This document shows, in pieces, positions 1-12,500 of a stretch of 64,000 bases of DNA. Position 1 is the stretch's first letter. The number at the start of each line of letters is the position of its first letter. The position numbers were made by a program, and so were the translations under genes. The DNA lies in the NCBI RefSeq assembly GCF_018873765.1, contig NC_057926.1, positions 48,909,043 through 48,973,042 of the forward strand, in the 5' to 3' direction. The notes beneath the pieces are model-generated. The model was given only the letters and a program-made list of their open reading frames with translations. It was not told the DNA's origin and did no database searches. The DNA is from Telopea speciosissima. Taxonomy: Eukaryota; Streptophyta; Magnoliopsida; Proteales; Proteaceae.

Positions 1-44
1 GATTAAAAAGCTGATGTACTAGAAGGGTTCACGGGTCAATAAAC

Positions 45-46
<2 letters not shown>

Positions 47-75
<29 letters not shown>
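47..75. repeat. (AG)n microsatellite
   Basis: An uninterrupted AG dinucleotide run of about 29 bases. The flanks on both sides carry no coding signal. Confidence 0.9.
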
Positions 76-78
<3 letters not shown>

Positions 79-427
79 CAAATGAAAGATTCCTCCTACA
101 AGAGAGAGTCACATCAAGGAAGCCAATATGAAAGGAAAGAAGGTTTTAAGGACTCTGTACAAGGACCCTCTTTTTCTTTCTACTGCTGATGCAGGAAATA
201 TCTGGTTATGGAATCATTTCTTAACATGACAAGCCAACTAACAGCTTTCTCTCTCACTGTCTATTGTTCTGTGGACAAGAAAATACCCACTTGGTCTCAC
301 TGTTATATCTGTCTCATGAAAGTAAATTCAGTTAAGTGAAAACTGGAAACCCACCATTGTGTTGAACTAAGTGAAGTGGGAAGACTAAGATAAAACCATC
401 CTGAAGGTAGGCAATCCAGATCTTCCA

Positions 428-563
428 CAGCGCAGCTGCCCGTCAGGGCCGCGAGCAATGACCGCCTGTTCGAGCAAGGGTAAGAAGGTCATTGCACGCA
501 ACCCTGTGTCTGCACAGCACAGGCAGGACGGGGCAGCGCACCTTAGAGGATCTATTTCCGAAG
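428..563. repeat. Imperfect palindrome, hairpin family A
   Basis: Self-complementary sequence. GCGAGCAATGACC on the left pairs with GGTCATTGCACGC on the right around a loop of about 25 bases, and an outer stem pairs GCGCAGCTGCCCGTC with GACGGGGCAGCGC. It is clearly GC-richer than its surroundings. The AATGACC core recurs in the hairpins near 36.8, 38.9, 47.7, 56.4 and 57.7 kb, so this is probably a fold-back MITE family. No target-site duplication was resolved here. Confidence 0.5.
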
Positions 564-614
564 GTATCTCTGTGCCTATTAAGTCATTACTGGAGCTAAA
601 ATTTGCCTATACTT

Positions 615-745
615 CAAAACCGAGATCTTGATTAATGAAAGAGGAAGAATAATCTCTGCAAAATCAAGATTTTTATATTTTTGAAAGAGGAAGAATAATC
701 TCTGCAAAACCAAGATCTTGATTATTGAAAGAGGAAGAATTATCT
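615..745. repeat. Three imperfect direct repeats, ~45-58 bp
   Basis: Three successive copies of a unit containing GAAAGAGGAAGAATAATCTC, each flanked by an AAGATCTTGATT-like segment. The copies differ by a few substitutions. Spacers are not unique and there is no leader or cas context, so this is a minisatellite and not a CRISPR. Confidence 0.7.
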
Positions 746-765
746 TTATATCTGTATCACAAGTT

Positions 766-789
766 ATCTCTCTCTCTCTCTGTCTCTCT

Positions 790-822
<33 letters not shown>
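766..822. repeat. (CT)n microsatellite
   Basis: CT-repeat tract with occasional TG and CG interruptions, about 57 bases long. A complementary GA tract lies at about 931-952. Confidence 0.85.
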
Positions 823-930
823 CATGTGTAATTTGGCCCACATAGTAGGTTGTCCCTTGAGCAAGTGGTGAAAAGGTTGTGTGCTAATCTGCCCCTTATC
901 CAAACTGAAAATATTTGCTAGATTTAGACA

Positions 931-952
931 CAGAGAGAGAGAGAGAGAGAGA
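931..952. repeat. (GA)n microsatellite
   Basis: Short pure GA dinucleotide run in non-coding DNA. Confidence 0.85.
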
Positions 953-2303
953 TATTCTTGGTTTCTCTGATATATTCCTTACTGCAATGATTCAAGTATG
1001 GCTATAGTTTCTCCCTACTCTTCTGTTATTAGTTTTCAGACTTCTGCTATACCATGCCATTGCATGTGCTTGTGGTATTTAAACCCTAAAATCTAGTTTC
1101 CCACACCCCTCCCAAAAGAAATAGGGGAAAGAAAAGGATAAAGCTTGGTGCAAGTGTAACCAAGAATTGTGATAATAAGTTGTAACCATCCTATGGGGCA
1201 CACAAGAGACAAAAACCCTTTCCATATGAGACAAAACGTTAAAATCGTTATCAAAAATACCCCTTGGTGTACAGAGGTTCGAGCCAAGGGCAAAGTTGTC
1301 TTTATGCCAGGAATGATGTAACCAACCATGATTACACCAAGCAAAACCCTAAAAAACTTATTGTAGTTGGAACCCTACTTTTCTTAAGCCCATAAAGGCC
1401 AACGTTTCATACCTTATTGAGTACCCTCTCCCTTGAATCCTTAAGACGAAACCAATCGAAAAGAATATTTTACCTTGAACATATGGACCCCTTCCATGCT
1501 TGGTTAGATCTTAGGAACTTAGAACACTAACATTTTCATGGCTCCCACTTGTGTTTGGTGCTTGTGGTTAAAGTAGTGATCTTTCTAGGCTGGGCTACTA
1601 TGGTGGGCTTCTAGGAAAGCCTGATTATGTAAAGACTGACTTGGACAGAATTTTAGGCCCGTAACAAAGCCCAGGACTGCTTGTTTAGAAGTTACTTGCT
1701 TTTTCTATATGGGCTTGACATGTTTTAGCCTGTTGGCCCAGTAGCTGGATATGGGCCTATATACCTTCCCAAAATTATGGAAGGTGAATTGCAGGAAAAC
1801 TGGGAATAGAAGTCTTGAGCAGGGTTATTAAAAGCTGGTTATATTCACTGGAAACTAGCCCAATATCTCAAAGCTTGCTTAATGGCCAGGCCCGGAATGT
1901 CTTGGGTTTGGGTTCGGGCTCAAGTATGCGGTAATGCGCGTAAGCTAACCATGTAACAAATCCGGTCTAAAGGGGTAGATTAGCAAATACATGAGGATGT
2001 AATAATGGGTGAAAGAACCTATAGCAGTGGTGTCATTTGTATACATTGTGTATTTGTTTACAGAACTGTTCCAATATGTTTTTGTTTTCCCAAGTAGGGC
2101 ATTAAATGGAGCGGGCTAGATCCAAAGTCAGATCCAGCCCATACCCTTTCAAGCTGGATTCGGATAGCAAGGATTTGCAGTCTAAAACAAGACATTTAGA
2201 AGATTCATTATAGTATGGGCAAATGTTTCCTATACAGCCCATTCAAAATCCTTTCCTCAATTAATGTTCTTAACAGCCCAAATATCTACTGCATAGCATC
2301 TCT
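953..2303. other. Intergenic stretch, no gene seen
   Basis: I see no reading frame with recognisable protein similarity, no splice-linked exons and no RNA gene here. The composition is ordinary AT-rich plant intergenic DNA. It may hold decayed transposon sequence that I cannot classify by eye. Confidence 0.5.
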
Positions 2304-2484
2304 AAAAAAAGGCGTACTCAGTGCACAAGGCTCACATACTACGGGGTCTGGGTAGGGTCATAATGTACGCAGCCCTATCCCCACACTTCCCCACACTTCG
2401 TAAAGAAGCTGTTTCCCAACTTGAACCTGCAACCACTAGGTCATAATGGAGCAACTTTATCGTTGCACCTAGGTCCACCCTCTA
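2304..2484 (-). mobile_element. Au-type SINE (tRNA-derived), minus strand
   Basis: Read on the minus strand, it begins with GTAGAGGGTGGACCTAGG and continues with GCAACGATAAAGTTGCTCC, then CCTAGTGGTTGCAGGTTCAA, which is a polymerase III B-box-like segment. It then has AAACAGCTTCTTTACGAAG, GGGCTGCGTACATTATGACC and an end like GTGCACTGAGTACGCC, followed by a short A tract. This order of blocks is characteristic of the plant Au SINE family as I know it. Length is about 180 bp, full-length for Au. A partial relative lies at about 44.6 kb. Confidence 0.85.
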
Positions 2485-3007
2485 CTATCTCATAAGTTTC
2501 AACTTTAGCTCATTTATTGTGAGAAGATATAAAGGTTTGAAATTTGATCATAAATTCAATTTTGGCAATGATTTTGTACACGTTCGAAAAACCCTAACAT
2601 GGGGGTTCAGATTGCGGAGATCAACTCCAAAACTTGACATGAAACCCAGTGGGGGCTTCCCATCTAATGGTAAAATTGACCAGGTTCCGTCCTTGTGATT
2701 CAGAGGGCCAGACCATTAAGGAAAGACTTCCTTAACAGGACATGTAAAAAAAAAATTGCCTAACAGGTATTTGGCCTAGCCCTTATTTGGTGACAAGGAC
2801 GAAGTCCACAAAGTTTGATCTTTAGTTCTTCCCATACAGGAAATATCACTAATGATGAACCGATCCATAGATGGAAGCAGTTTCTAGGGATTCCCTACTT
2901 TCATTGTTGTTGGATGGGCTCCTAGGGTTACGAAAGACTTCGTACCAAATGATCAGATTTCCGTCACCATGGTTGAAGAAAAACTATCCTCAATAGATAA
3001 TAAAAAA
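2485..3007. other. Intergenic stretch, no gene seen
   Basis: No coding or RNA feature recognised. AT-rich sequence with a short A tract near 2745. Confidence 0.45.
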
Positions 3008-3011
3008 TTAA

Positions 3012-3202
3012 GGCTTCGTTTGGTATGCATTTGGCTAGGCCAAATTGTTGGAATTCCAGGTCGATTTCACACTCGAACTTAACAGCAAGGAATACAAAAC
3101 ACATTCAAAGGTGAAGATAAGATGGACTTCTAACATAAGAGAGCACCTTTGATGAGCTGATCATTGTATGACTTTCCAAAGAGGATACCAAACACATCTT
3201 TT
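3012..3202. mobile_element. Possible Tourist-like MITE
   Basis: The left end, GGCTTCGTTTGGTATGCA, and the right end, ATACCAAACACATC, are imperfect inverted repeats of the Tourist/Harbinger type (core TTTGGTAT). TAA lies outside both ends, as expected for a 3-bp target-site duplication. The better-preserved relatives at 44952-45076 and 52729-52853 support the call, but the terminal match here is weak. Confidence 0.4.
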
Positions 3203-3464
3203 TAAATGAGTAAGATATATAAAATTGCCTTCAAATAAGATATGAGGCAAGTGCCCCTAACGATAAGGGCTGAAATATAATTTCAACTCAAAGTTAAGAA
3301 AACACAATTTTCATGGTTCCCTCTCCTCCATTATATCTCTTGGTTCTTGGTCCCCCCCCCCCTATCCCGTCCGCTCCTAGATCCGGTCCTCCCTTCTCCT
3401 GCTCCCTTTCCCTCCCCCTCTTCTCATGCGGATAAAGTTGTTTGGCCTTTTTTTTTATTTTTAC

Positions 3465-3675
3465 AAATTGGTTGGTGGCATTGCAAGTTGGTGCATGCCC
3501 CCCCCAAGAGGTCAAGAGATCGATTCTCCTGGATTGCATATTGTGCCAAAAAAAGGCACCTCTCTCCCCCTCCCCCCCCCCCCTAGTTGTAGATTGTGGG
3601 CTTGTCTTAGCCTTCCCCTTAGCTTGTAATTGGCCTATGGGCCCTTGAGTAGGATAGTCCCAAAAAAAAAACAAA
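3465..3675 (+). mobile_element. tRNA-derived SINE, plus strand
   Basis: The segment has an A-box-like GGTGGCATTGCAAGTTGG and a B-box-like GAGATCGATTCTCC spaced as in a tRNA head. An unrelated body follows, ending in an A-rich tail at about 3661-3679. The surrounding long C and A homopolymers produce spurious open frames on both strands. Family not identified. Confidence 0.5.
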
Positions 3676-3874
3676 ACACAATGGCCTTTTTAGTTTCAAC
3701 TCTAGCTGAAACTTTGTTAGACCCCAAGCCCCTACGGTCCTTGGGCACAATATTGTTTGGTTCAAAGTTCATATCCTCCACCATAGTTTCACAACGTAGA
3801 GAACCCTTAACCATTGCCTTCCCACCCAAACTTTTCTCCTCCACCATAATATCCCCATCTCCCCAACCTGTACC

Positions 3875-4355
3875 TTTTGTTGGAACGGATCCGAAGACAC
3901 TGACCACCTCTTCTTTGTTTGTCCCTTTTCCTCTACAATCTGAAAAAAAAAACACTTTCTTTTATCTAGCTTCGCAATAGGAGACCCCTCCCCTTTGCCA
4001 GAGAGTGGCTCTGGATGCTCATGACTTACCCTGACTGCTCTATCTGTGATACGATTGGAAAGTTAGTGTTTGACGCTATTCTTTTTCACATTTGGATGGA
4101 AAGGAACCTTAGGAGATGAACTTCCAACTCTAGATTTTTCGATTTGATTTGGAAAGCCATCTCCTTTAATGTCTCCACGAAGTTCAGCTTTCTTCCTCAC
4201 AAGCCCTTTTTTGACTCCCCAAGGAATAGGCATATTTACGGCCCCCTACTTAATTGGTCTAGGGTTGTTTTCTCCCCCACCCCCTTTTTTTTTTCTCCCC
4301 TGCCCTTCTCGGGCTTTGGTAATATATTTTTTTTTAATCACCAAAAAAAAAAAGA
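3875..4355 (+). pseudogene. L1-type LINE 3' end fragment (zf-RVT region)
   Basis: One frame reads CWNGSEDTDHLFFVCPFSS, the cysteine/histidine zf-RVT pattern at the C-terminus of plant L1 reverse transcriptases (ES.DHLFF.CPFS). Further on, another frame reads LFHIWMERNLRR, matching the usual YHIW.ERN.R block. Frameshifts and stops separate the blocks. It ends near an A-rich tract at about 4341-4355. Only the last few hundred bases of the element remain, as expected from 5'-truncated retrotransposition. Confidence 0.65.
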
Positions 4356-6385
4356 AAACACCATTTAGCACTAAAGGGTAGATTCCTGAGATCAGAAATA
4401 CAAAACTCCTTTCAAGGTGATAACACCTGCTAACGCTCTTGATAATGAGGCAACTCAAGATTCAAGTAGTTCTTAGCACTAAAATATGTTTTTAAAAAAA
4501 GATTTCAAAGGCACTAGTAATGGCCAGATTGAGATATATGACATGCAAGTCTATGTGATTGGTAAAGACTAATCATGAAGAGAGAAAAAAAAAACTATCA
4601 AAAAGAAAAAGACAAATACCTAAGTTCCAGAGGGGTTTTGTATCAGCTTAAAGGGAAGGATGGAAAACAGAGAAAGCCACCAGAGAGGAATGATATACCC
4701 TGTACTGATGAGAGATAATTGTCATAAAAGGAGACTGATTAGTCTTGAGAGAATTATTTATCAATGATATAAAGGTGGCAACACAGTGTAGCAAGCGTAC
4801 AAACTTGATAATTCCATTCTCTAAAACAAAGAATGTGTTGTTGAGAGAGATTTGCATAAGCTTCTTAGACTTGTAAAGCTCAAAGAAACCCAGGGGCTGA
4901 TGCTTAAATACTTGTTGAAGGAACGACATGGGATTTGGAAAATCTAACTGATAATTCCATTCTCTCAAGCTGAAGACTTTTGCAAAATGAAGTAGACTCT
5001 GAAATAACCATCTTTAGGTGCCTTATGGTTAGGAGAATAGCTGACATTTCAAAATCTTGGTAAATCTAATTAACACCATGATTTGGGTCTTTTAGCTCTG
5101 CAAAAAATCACAGTTTCTTGCCAAGTGGCAGACACGATTGGGGTCCATGCAATAGAAGACTCACACCCATCTCATTAGTCTAATTCAAGCACAAAACAAG
5201 ATAAGAAAATGGTTAAAGAAGTGAATATATAAGTTTCACCAAAAAAAAAAAAAATTTTAAAGGCCACTTCATATTTGCAATCCCTTTTTTCTGGATGCAA
5301 ATCCTTAGAACAATAATAACTTGAAGTAATAGATAAAGCTCATTCTGTTTATTGAGAAAAATGGTTCTCAAATCTTATTACATTGGGGACAAAAATACAT
5401 TTTTCACATCTAATCATCAAATCTCATAAGAGATAGGAAAGTCACTCTTGTTGAACGATTTAAGAAGAGCAGTTCCCTGCTGATTGCAAATTTTCAACTA
5501 GTCATTGCAAGTATATTACTATGATGCAAACATCAATCAGTGAGTACAGTCTAAAATGTACTTATTTAGATTTCTCTGCCCCTATTTCCTCCTTTTCCTT
5601 TTCTTTTATGTTCCTTTGTTTCCAAGTAAGAACCGCGAGAAAGGAAAATTTAAGTAAAATCACAAAAAAAAAAAATTTGCACTAATTTTACCTGCAATAA
5701 GAGTGGGAGTTCTTGTTCGAGTGAGCTGGGTAGTAGTTCGTAGGCTAAGAGAACGGGGAGCCATGGCTGATCAAAAAGCGAAGATAGGCACAAAGTTCAG
5801 TGATCTACGGCCGAAAGAGAGAACTCGGAGAGGTTCCGATCAGGTTGTTTTAAAAAGCTAGGATAAGTGAACGAGAACTACAGTTCGAGTGATTTCCTTT
5901 TGAGGCTTTTACTTGGAAACAAATGGGCCTTAACCAGTACAGGGTTGGTAGCTAGTAATGAAGACTGGTTTAAAATCTATGTCTAAGTGTATGACACATC
6001 CCAAAAATTTACCAGCCTAGCAGGCTACATCTTTCTTTTTCTTTAGACTGCAAACCTGCAGGTCCTTGATAGAAAAGTCCATAACAAAATGTTCTGACAA
6101 CAGGCTTTCTTGGCTATGTATCAGAGTGTTATGGACTGAAAATGGGTGAGGCTACCAAAATATAGGTCACCAACAAAGCCACTGTAAGTTCAAGGCCGCA
6201 CTAAGTCATTGCTACATGATTGAAATTATGCATAAACTACAGTAGACTAGTAGAGTATGTGCAACCTAATGGATATCAGTTCCAAAGATGATAAAAAAGA
6301 GCCCATCCACTAAAACAAATTTTAAATACAAGTTTACCCTAAAATAAAATAAAATAAAAAATTACATACTCACACAAGAAACGTT
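4356..6385. other. Intergenic stretch downstream of the SOD gene
   Basis: About 2 kb with no supportable gene. It has several short A tracts (about 4590, 5243, 5663). Sequence adjoining 6385 would be the 3' UTR of the superoxide dismutase gene. I could not locate a canonical AATAAA in the expected place. Confidence 0.5.
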
Positions 6386-6511
6386 TCAAGCAACAGGAAT
6401 TTTGGGCTCCCCTAAGTTCACAAAAGCCTCAGCACGGGCCATGCGTGCTGTCGCTGCATCCCATGATACAAGGTTGTTCATGAACGTATTCACATATTTT
6501 CCTTTGTCGTC
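6386..6511 (-). CDS. FSD2: Fe-SOD exon 8 (C-terminus and stop)
   Basis: Encodes residues 223-263 and [23 protein letters not shown], then [20 protein letters not shown]. This is the Fe-SOD C-terminal helix and the FSD2-type tail. Acceptor GAACAG|GAC. Confidence 0.92.
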   Translation of the reverse strand, partial: DDKGKYVNTFMNNLVSWDAATARMARAEAFVNLGEPKIPVA

Positions 6512-9500
6512 CTGTTCATAGAACCCCAACAATTAGATCTTTATTCCACATGGGTTCTGTTTTCTTAACATACAAAATGCCACCCTCCCCACACCCCCAC
6601 AAAAAAATAAAGAAGAAACTGAAAATAACGGAGTTGGTAGTATATCGGAGGTATGTTCCAATCAGATACTTCAGAAAGAGTCCTTAAGACAGAATCATAT
6701 GATACGGCATAGTAATTAGGGGAAACATGCTACATGAGGAGCAAAGCTTCCATAATCGGAAAAAAAATAAAAAAATGTCAAGTTCATTGTTATTATTGTT
6801 GTCATACTCTCTATTGCTAGAACCATATAATACAGCTTTGTAATTATGGGAAACATATCACCTGAGAAGCCAAGTTTCCATACTCTCAGTTCTGTTGTCT
6901 TCTAGTTCTATGCTGATTTTTTATGACTTGATGAGGCTTAATATTGATTTTTTATGTCTTGATGTGACTTAATGTGGCTTAATATTGATTTTTGATGACT
7001 TGAGGTGGCTTAATGTTGATTTTTGATGATATAAGGTATATATTGTAGCATACTAAAATATTGTAACATACCCATGATATAAGGTATATATTGTAGCATA
7101 CTAAAATATTGTAGCATACCAAATAATGTTAGAAAAGAGGGAAATAAAAAATAACACTTGGGGGCGCCTTGGTCGCCAAGGCGACGCCTAGACGGGCGCC
7201 TTGTCGCCTACGTGCTTAGACACCCCTCCAACGCCTTGGGTCGCTTTGCCGCCTTGACAACTATGGATGCTGTACTGCTGGCAGCATACCTTATTAATCG
7301 GTTGCCTTCTCGGGTGTTGTCATCTCAGTGCCCCATTGAAGTGTTATTGGGTTCTTCAACTTTTGTGGTGCCTCCTAAAGTTTTTGGGCGTTGTTTTTGC
7401 CCGAAACCACCATGTTCATGGCAAATTTGATCCCAAGGGATTGCGTTGCATTTTTTTAGATTATTCTGCTACACAAAAGGGATACAAGTGTTATCATCTT
7501 CCCTCAAGAAAATTGTTTGTCACTATGGATGTTGTTTTTCGGGAGACAAAGCATATTTTCCATTTCTTGCTCCTCTTCAAGGGGAGTCTACAAGTGAAGA
7601 GGTGCCTTTGATTACTTCTCTCAGTGTTTTCTATGGTAGAAGACACTTCAGTTGAACTCGTGGATGGAATAACGGAGCAGGAACAGGACCACTCTATGGT
7701 CCAGGGGAGACTAGGAAATCAAATACCTTGAAGGTTTTTACCAAAGGAACGTGGTACAAACAGACGCAAGTTGACAACACCACCACCACTGCACCTAACC
7801 AGTCGTTGCTCTCTGATCCAAGTCCTTCACCTACTTCTCTTGGTAAGTCTCCTTTGGATCCTAATCTAGATTTACCGATTGCTTTCGTAAACCTCATAGA
7901 ATTTGTACTCAACATCCCATTTCAAATGTCGTTTCTTATGACTCTCTTTCCCCATCTTTCCATGCCTTTGTATCCTCTTTGTCTTCTGTTTCCATCCCTA
8001 ACACTTGGCAAGAAGCAATGGCTAATTCAAAATGGGAAGATGCAATGAATGAAGAAATGAGGGCACTGGGAAAAAATGATACGTGGGATGTGGTGAGTCT
8101 TCCCTAAGGAAAGAAATCGGTTGGTTGCAAATGGGTCTTCACTATCAAACACAAGCCAGATGGGATAGTGGAAAGATATAAGGCTAGATTGGTTGCTAGA
8201 GGATTTATTCAAACACATGGGATCAACTATCAAGAAACATTTGCTCCAGTCGCAAAGATGAATACAATCAGAGTAATCATCTCGTGTGCAACTAACCAAG
8301 GCTGAGATCTTCAACAATTGGATGTGAAGAATGTTTTCCTTCATGTGGAGCTTGAAGGGGAGGTATACATGGATATTCCTCCAGGTTTTGCTGCTAAAGA
8401 AACCCAGGGTAAAGTATTTTGTCTCAAGAAGGCTTTATACGGTCTAAAACAGTCACCAAGAGCTCGGTTTGGACGTTTCCATAGAGCGATGGTGTCGATT
8501 AAGCACAAACAAAGTGATGTTGACCATACATTGTTTATCAAGAAGAGAGATCAGCATATCACAATGTTGATTGTTTATTTAGACGACATTGTCATCACTG
8601 GAAGTGGTTGATGAGATAAGTAAGTTGAAGACCTATTTGGGAACAGAGTTTGAGATCAAGGATCTTGGAAAACTCATATTTTCGTGGGATTGAAGTCGCT
8701 TATTCGGCTCAAGGTATCTTCCTTTCACAACAAAGTATACTCTTGACCTGTATCTGAAACAGGAATGTTGGGGTATAAGCCTTCAGATACCCCTTTGGAA
8801 CCAAATACCCATCTAAAGGGTAAAGATGGAGATCCCGTGGATAAGGGCAGCTATCAAAGACTGGTTGGTTGTTTGATATACTTGTCACACACACGGTCTG
8901 ATATAGCATTTGTTGTTAGTGTTGTGAGCTAGTATATGCATGACCCTCACTTCACTCACCTAGAGGCATCATACAAGATCTTGAGATATGTGAAGTCTGC
9001 TCCCGGGAAAGGTGTTCTCTTTTCTTCCCATGATCACTTACGAGTTGAGGCCTACACTGATGCAGATTGGGCAGGAGGTCTACCTCGGGATGCTACACTT
9101 TTGTTGGTGGAAATTTAGTGACTTAGCGGAGCAAGAAGCAATCTGTAGTTGCTCGATCCAATGCCAACGCAGAATTTTGGACTATGGCCCTTGGTATTTG
9201 TGAGCTCATGTGGCTGCAAGGACTTCTTCGTGATTTATGTGTTCCTATTGAGCTACCCATGCGCCTATATTGTGATAGCAAATCTGCAATAATTATTGCT
9301 CATAACCCAGTGCGACACGATAGTACCAAGCATATTGAGGTCGATCGTCATTTCATCAAGGAGAAGCTGGAGCAAGGAGTAATATGCATTCCATTTGTTC
9401 AGTCTGGAGATCAGTTAGCTGATATTCTTACTAAGAGTACCATTAGTAAAAATTTTGTATCCATTGTTAGAAAGCTGGGCATGTTTGAAATTTATGCACC

Positions 9501-12500
9501 AACTTGAGGGGGAGTGTTGTAAAATGCTTTCAAGGGTATTTCTGTCCTAGGGATATTATTGTCCTTGTACCTATTCTAGAATGTTCTCTCGTCTATTATA
9601 AATAAAGAGGGGATGTGATCAATTAGTCACAAGCCATTATTCTCAATTCTCCACAGCGTCGAAACAGCATTTCCAGACTAGAGTGAGATGCAACAATAGT
9701 CTGTGCACCATTGTAATCGACAACGGAAACCATTTTCTTAATGTTTAATAAATAAATAAAGTAAAACCCAATGTAATGGGTGTGTATTTTTTTTTTTTTC
9801 CGCTTTTCTTTTCGTAACTTTTCAAACTTCAAATCCATATGCATACCAACTACCCCCACTCAACCAGATTGGGCTTGGAGTCCAAAAATGCCTTTGCCAA
9901 TGTAACATAAAAAAGTGTTACAAACCATCATATAGCTTGTAACAAGAATTTCTACATGAGAGAATTACCAGATAAGATCAATATAATCTTCCAATATAGA
10001 GAATTTTATTAGACTCTGCCTTAAATTTTGTCAGCCCTAAGATAATACAGAAACTAGATGGTTAAAATCTTGCTGCAACCCCATGAAATAGTGGTTCTGA
10101 AACCCCTTGACAAGTGGCAAGTCTACAACAGAGGAACTGACAAGAACTTTGCACTCTTTCTATCATGATCTAGTTACTAGGGCACTTACATTTCACAGGA
10201 CAACTAAAAAGCACCAAAAATAACTTTACATACCTTATAATCCAGATAATAAGCATGCTGCAAGTTTTCAACAGAATACTTTTAGTAGTCGTGGTAACTA
10301 AAAGACGTTCTAAGAGAAACTTAAAACTTGATCACTTACCTCCCACATATCCAAATTGATGATGGGCTACACAAAAAAAAAATAAAAAAAAAGTCAATAC
10401 ACCTCTAGGAGAAAGACGAACAGAAAGAATCAAATAGAAGACAAGAGATTGACATACAAAGTCACCCCAAAGTAGTGGGTTGATGCCATTTGATGTTTTA
10501 ACCACCGCAAGTCTTTTCTCCTTATTCTTCACTGTAGCAACCAAAACATGAAGAGCATAGGCAAAATAAGATGGAGAGAGAGAGAGAATTGCAAAACCTC
10601 GAACATTTCTTATTAGAAATGTATGATCCATGAATTAACCTTAAGATTTGATCCAATCATACACTAGTGAGCAGTAGCAGTAAAAAAGTCATGTTGTGGA
10701 TTGATTCACGCAATCTATATTTAAATTGTAAACCATACCACTTAATTGCATTGCAGGACTGACAAATGACTAAAAGCCAAAAAGGTCTTTGGTTTTCCCT
10801 TTCTTGGTACTCAGTTTTCTTGGGTGGCTTATCTTTTAGGTTGGTGTTAAACATCTATCTCAGAAACACTTTGATGTCTTCTACAGATCGCAGGAACTTA
10901 TTGCAATAGTGCATGGATCCCCCTTCATTTTTTATACAAAAGTGTTGTTCACGGACCAATGCTTCTGGTAAGAACTGTTAACAAGTTTAGTTTCTAATGA
11001 ATGTGATTAATTTCATCTCCTTCTATGCTCTGGGTTTTTTTTTCCCTGTTCTTTACTGATGCTTTGCCTTGCTCTTCTTTTCCCCCAATTTTTATTTTCT
11101 CTTCATGATCTGGCTTGTTTGTTCTCATGCAATCCTTTTCTCACCTCTCTATGCCCATCCTTTGTATCTCCATTAGAATAATCTGGTTCAGATTATGTCT
11201 TGCCTAATTTTGGTCGATACAACGAGATATCAAACATCTATCGTATGGATTTTTTTGGCTTTTCTATGAATTAGAATCATGTCCATTTCAATGAAAGGCT
11301 TGTTGAGGACATCCAGACAGCATTAAATTCCGTGTAAAACAAGCAAACTGTTAACAAATCAAGTATCTAAAACCGTTTAAAAACCGAGAAACCGAAACCA
11401 TTTACTAAGGTACCGTTTGACAACGTTACTAGTGTTTCTGTGCCGTTTCTGACCAAAAACGTATTTTGGTGTTACTGTTACTAGAATAACGTTACTGTCT
11501 TCCTGAAAGGTGTTTGATAAACTTGTTCTAGAAACGTATCCAGAACACTATTAATACTGAAAGGTGTTTGATAAAACCTGTTTCTGTAACAGTTTTGTTT
11601 TGATTAATATAAATTACAAAATTGCCATTTTTACTAAAATACATATAAAGTCATGGATGGTAGGACATTAAAAATTTCTAGCACAAATACCACTAACCGA
11701 TCTCATTTCTTAGCATTGAAATCGAGAGAGGAGAGTAGTTGCAGCTTGGAAGAATTTCAATTAAAACATATCCTCAGTTATTTCAGAATTCCTATTCTAT
11801 TTGATTTCTATTTCACTGAACTAAGGTGTCAAAAAACAAAACAGAAAAATGATATTCAGAAGGAAGAATTTCATAACTCGTTCCCTTTCTTTATGTACAG
11901 ATAGATCCAACTAGTAATTGGAATTTGGAAATAAAGTACATGATATGAAGAATTAGGATATTACCGAATCACATTGAAGTTTGAAACAGTTTGATAATGG
12001 AGCTAGCTGCAGATGGGACAGAGCACCAGGCCATTCTCATTACATTCAGGGCATCTCACCACGACTTCGCTCCCTTGTGATCGCTGTGGTTGTGCGTGTT
12101 CTTTCACCACCATCACAAACTTATAGCTCCCGCTGCAACGAAAACAGGGCAAGAATCTCACACCCCCACATCCCTCGCACAGAGCCCCGACTCTGGCCAC
12201 CCTGGGCAACCCTTCAAGGAGCTGAGCCAAACAACCTTCTTCGTGTATCCTCAGAACTTCACTAGCTCCACCAATACACCTGCCCTTAACGAAAACCCTA
12301 GGAGGAACACTGTCAGCGATGTCCTTCCCATTCATCAATTCCCTCAACTCTTCCCGGAACCCAGGATCCATCGAAATGTCCCTTTCATTTATCAACACCC
12401 CAATCCCTTCGAAAACTGCTCTAACCAAGGTTCAAAAACTCGGGTCTCGGTGGCATCTCGGCCAGGCCAGAAACCGAGTCAAGCCGAGATCTCGATCTCA

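Noticed and set aside
615..745. Short regularly spaced direct repeats that could suggest a CRISPR array
   Set aside because: The units are adjacent or overlapping minisatellite copies without unique spacers, in a plant nuclear context.
3294..3980. Overlapping open frames of 70-126 codons on both strands
   Set aside because: They run through C, A and T homopolymers around a SINE and an L1 end. Their translations are proline/serine or lysine/glycine runs without family features.
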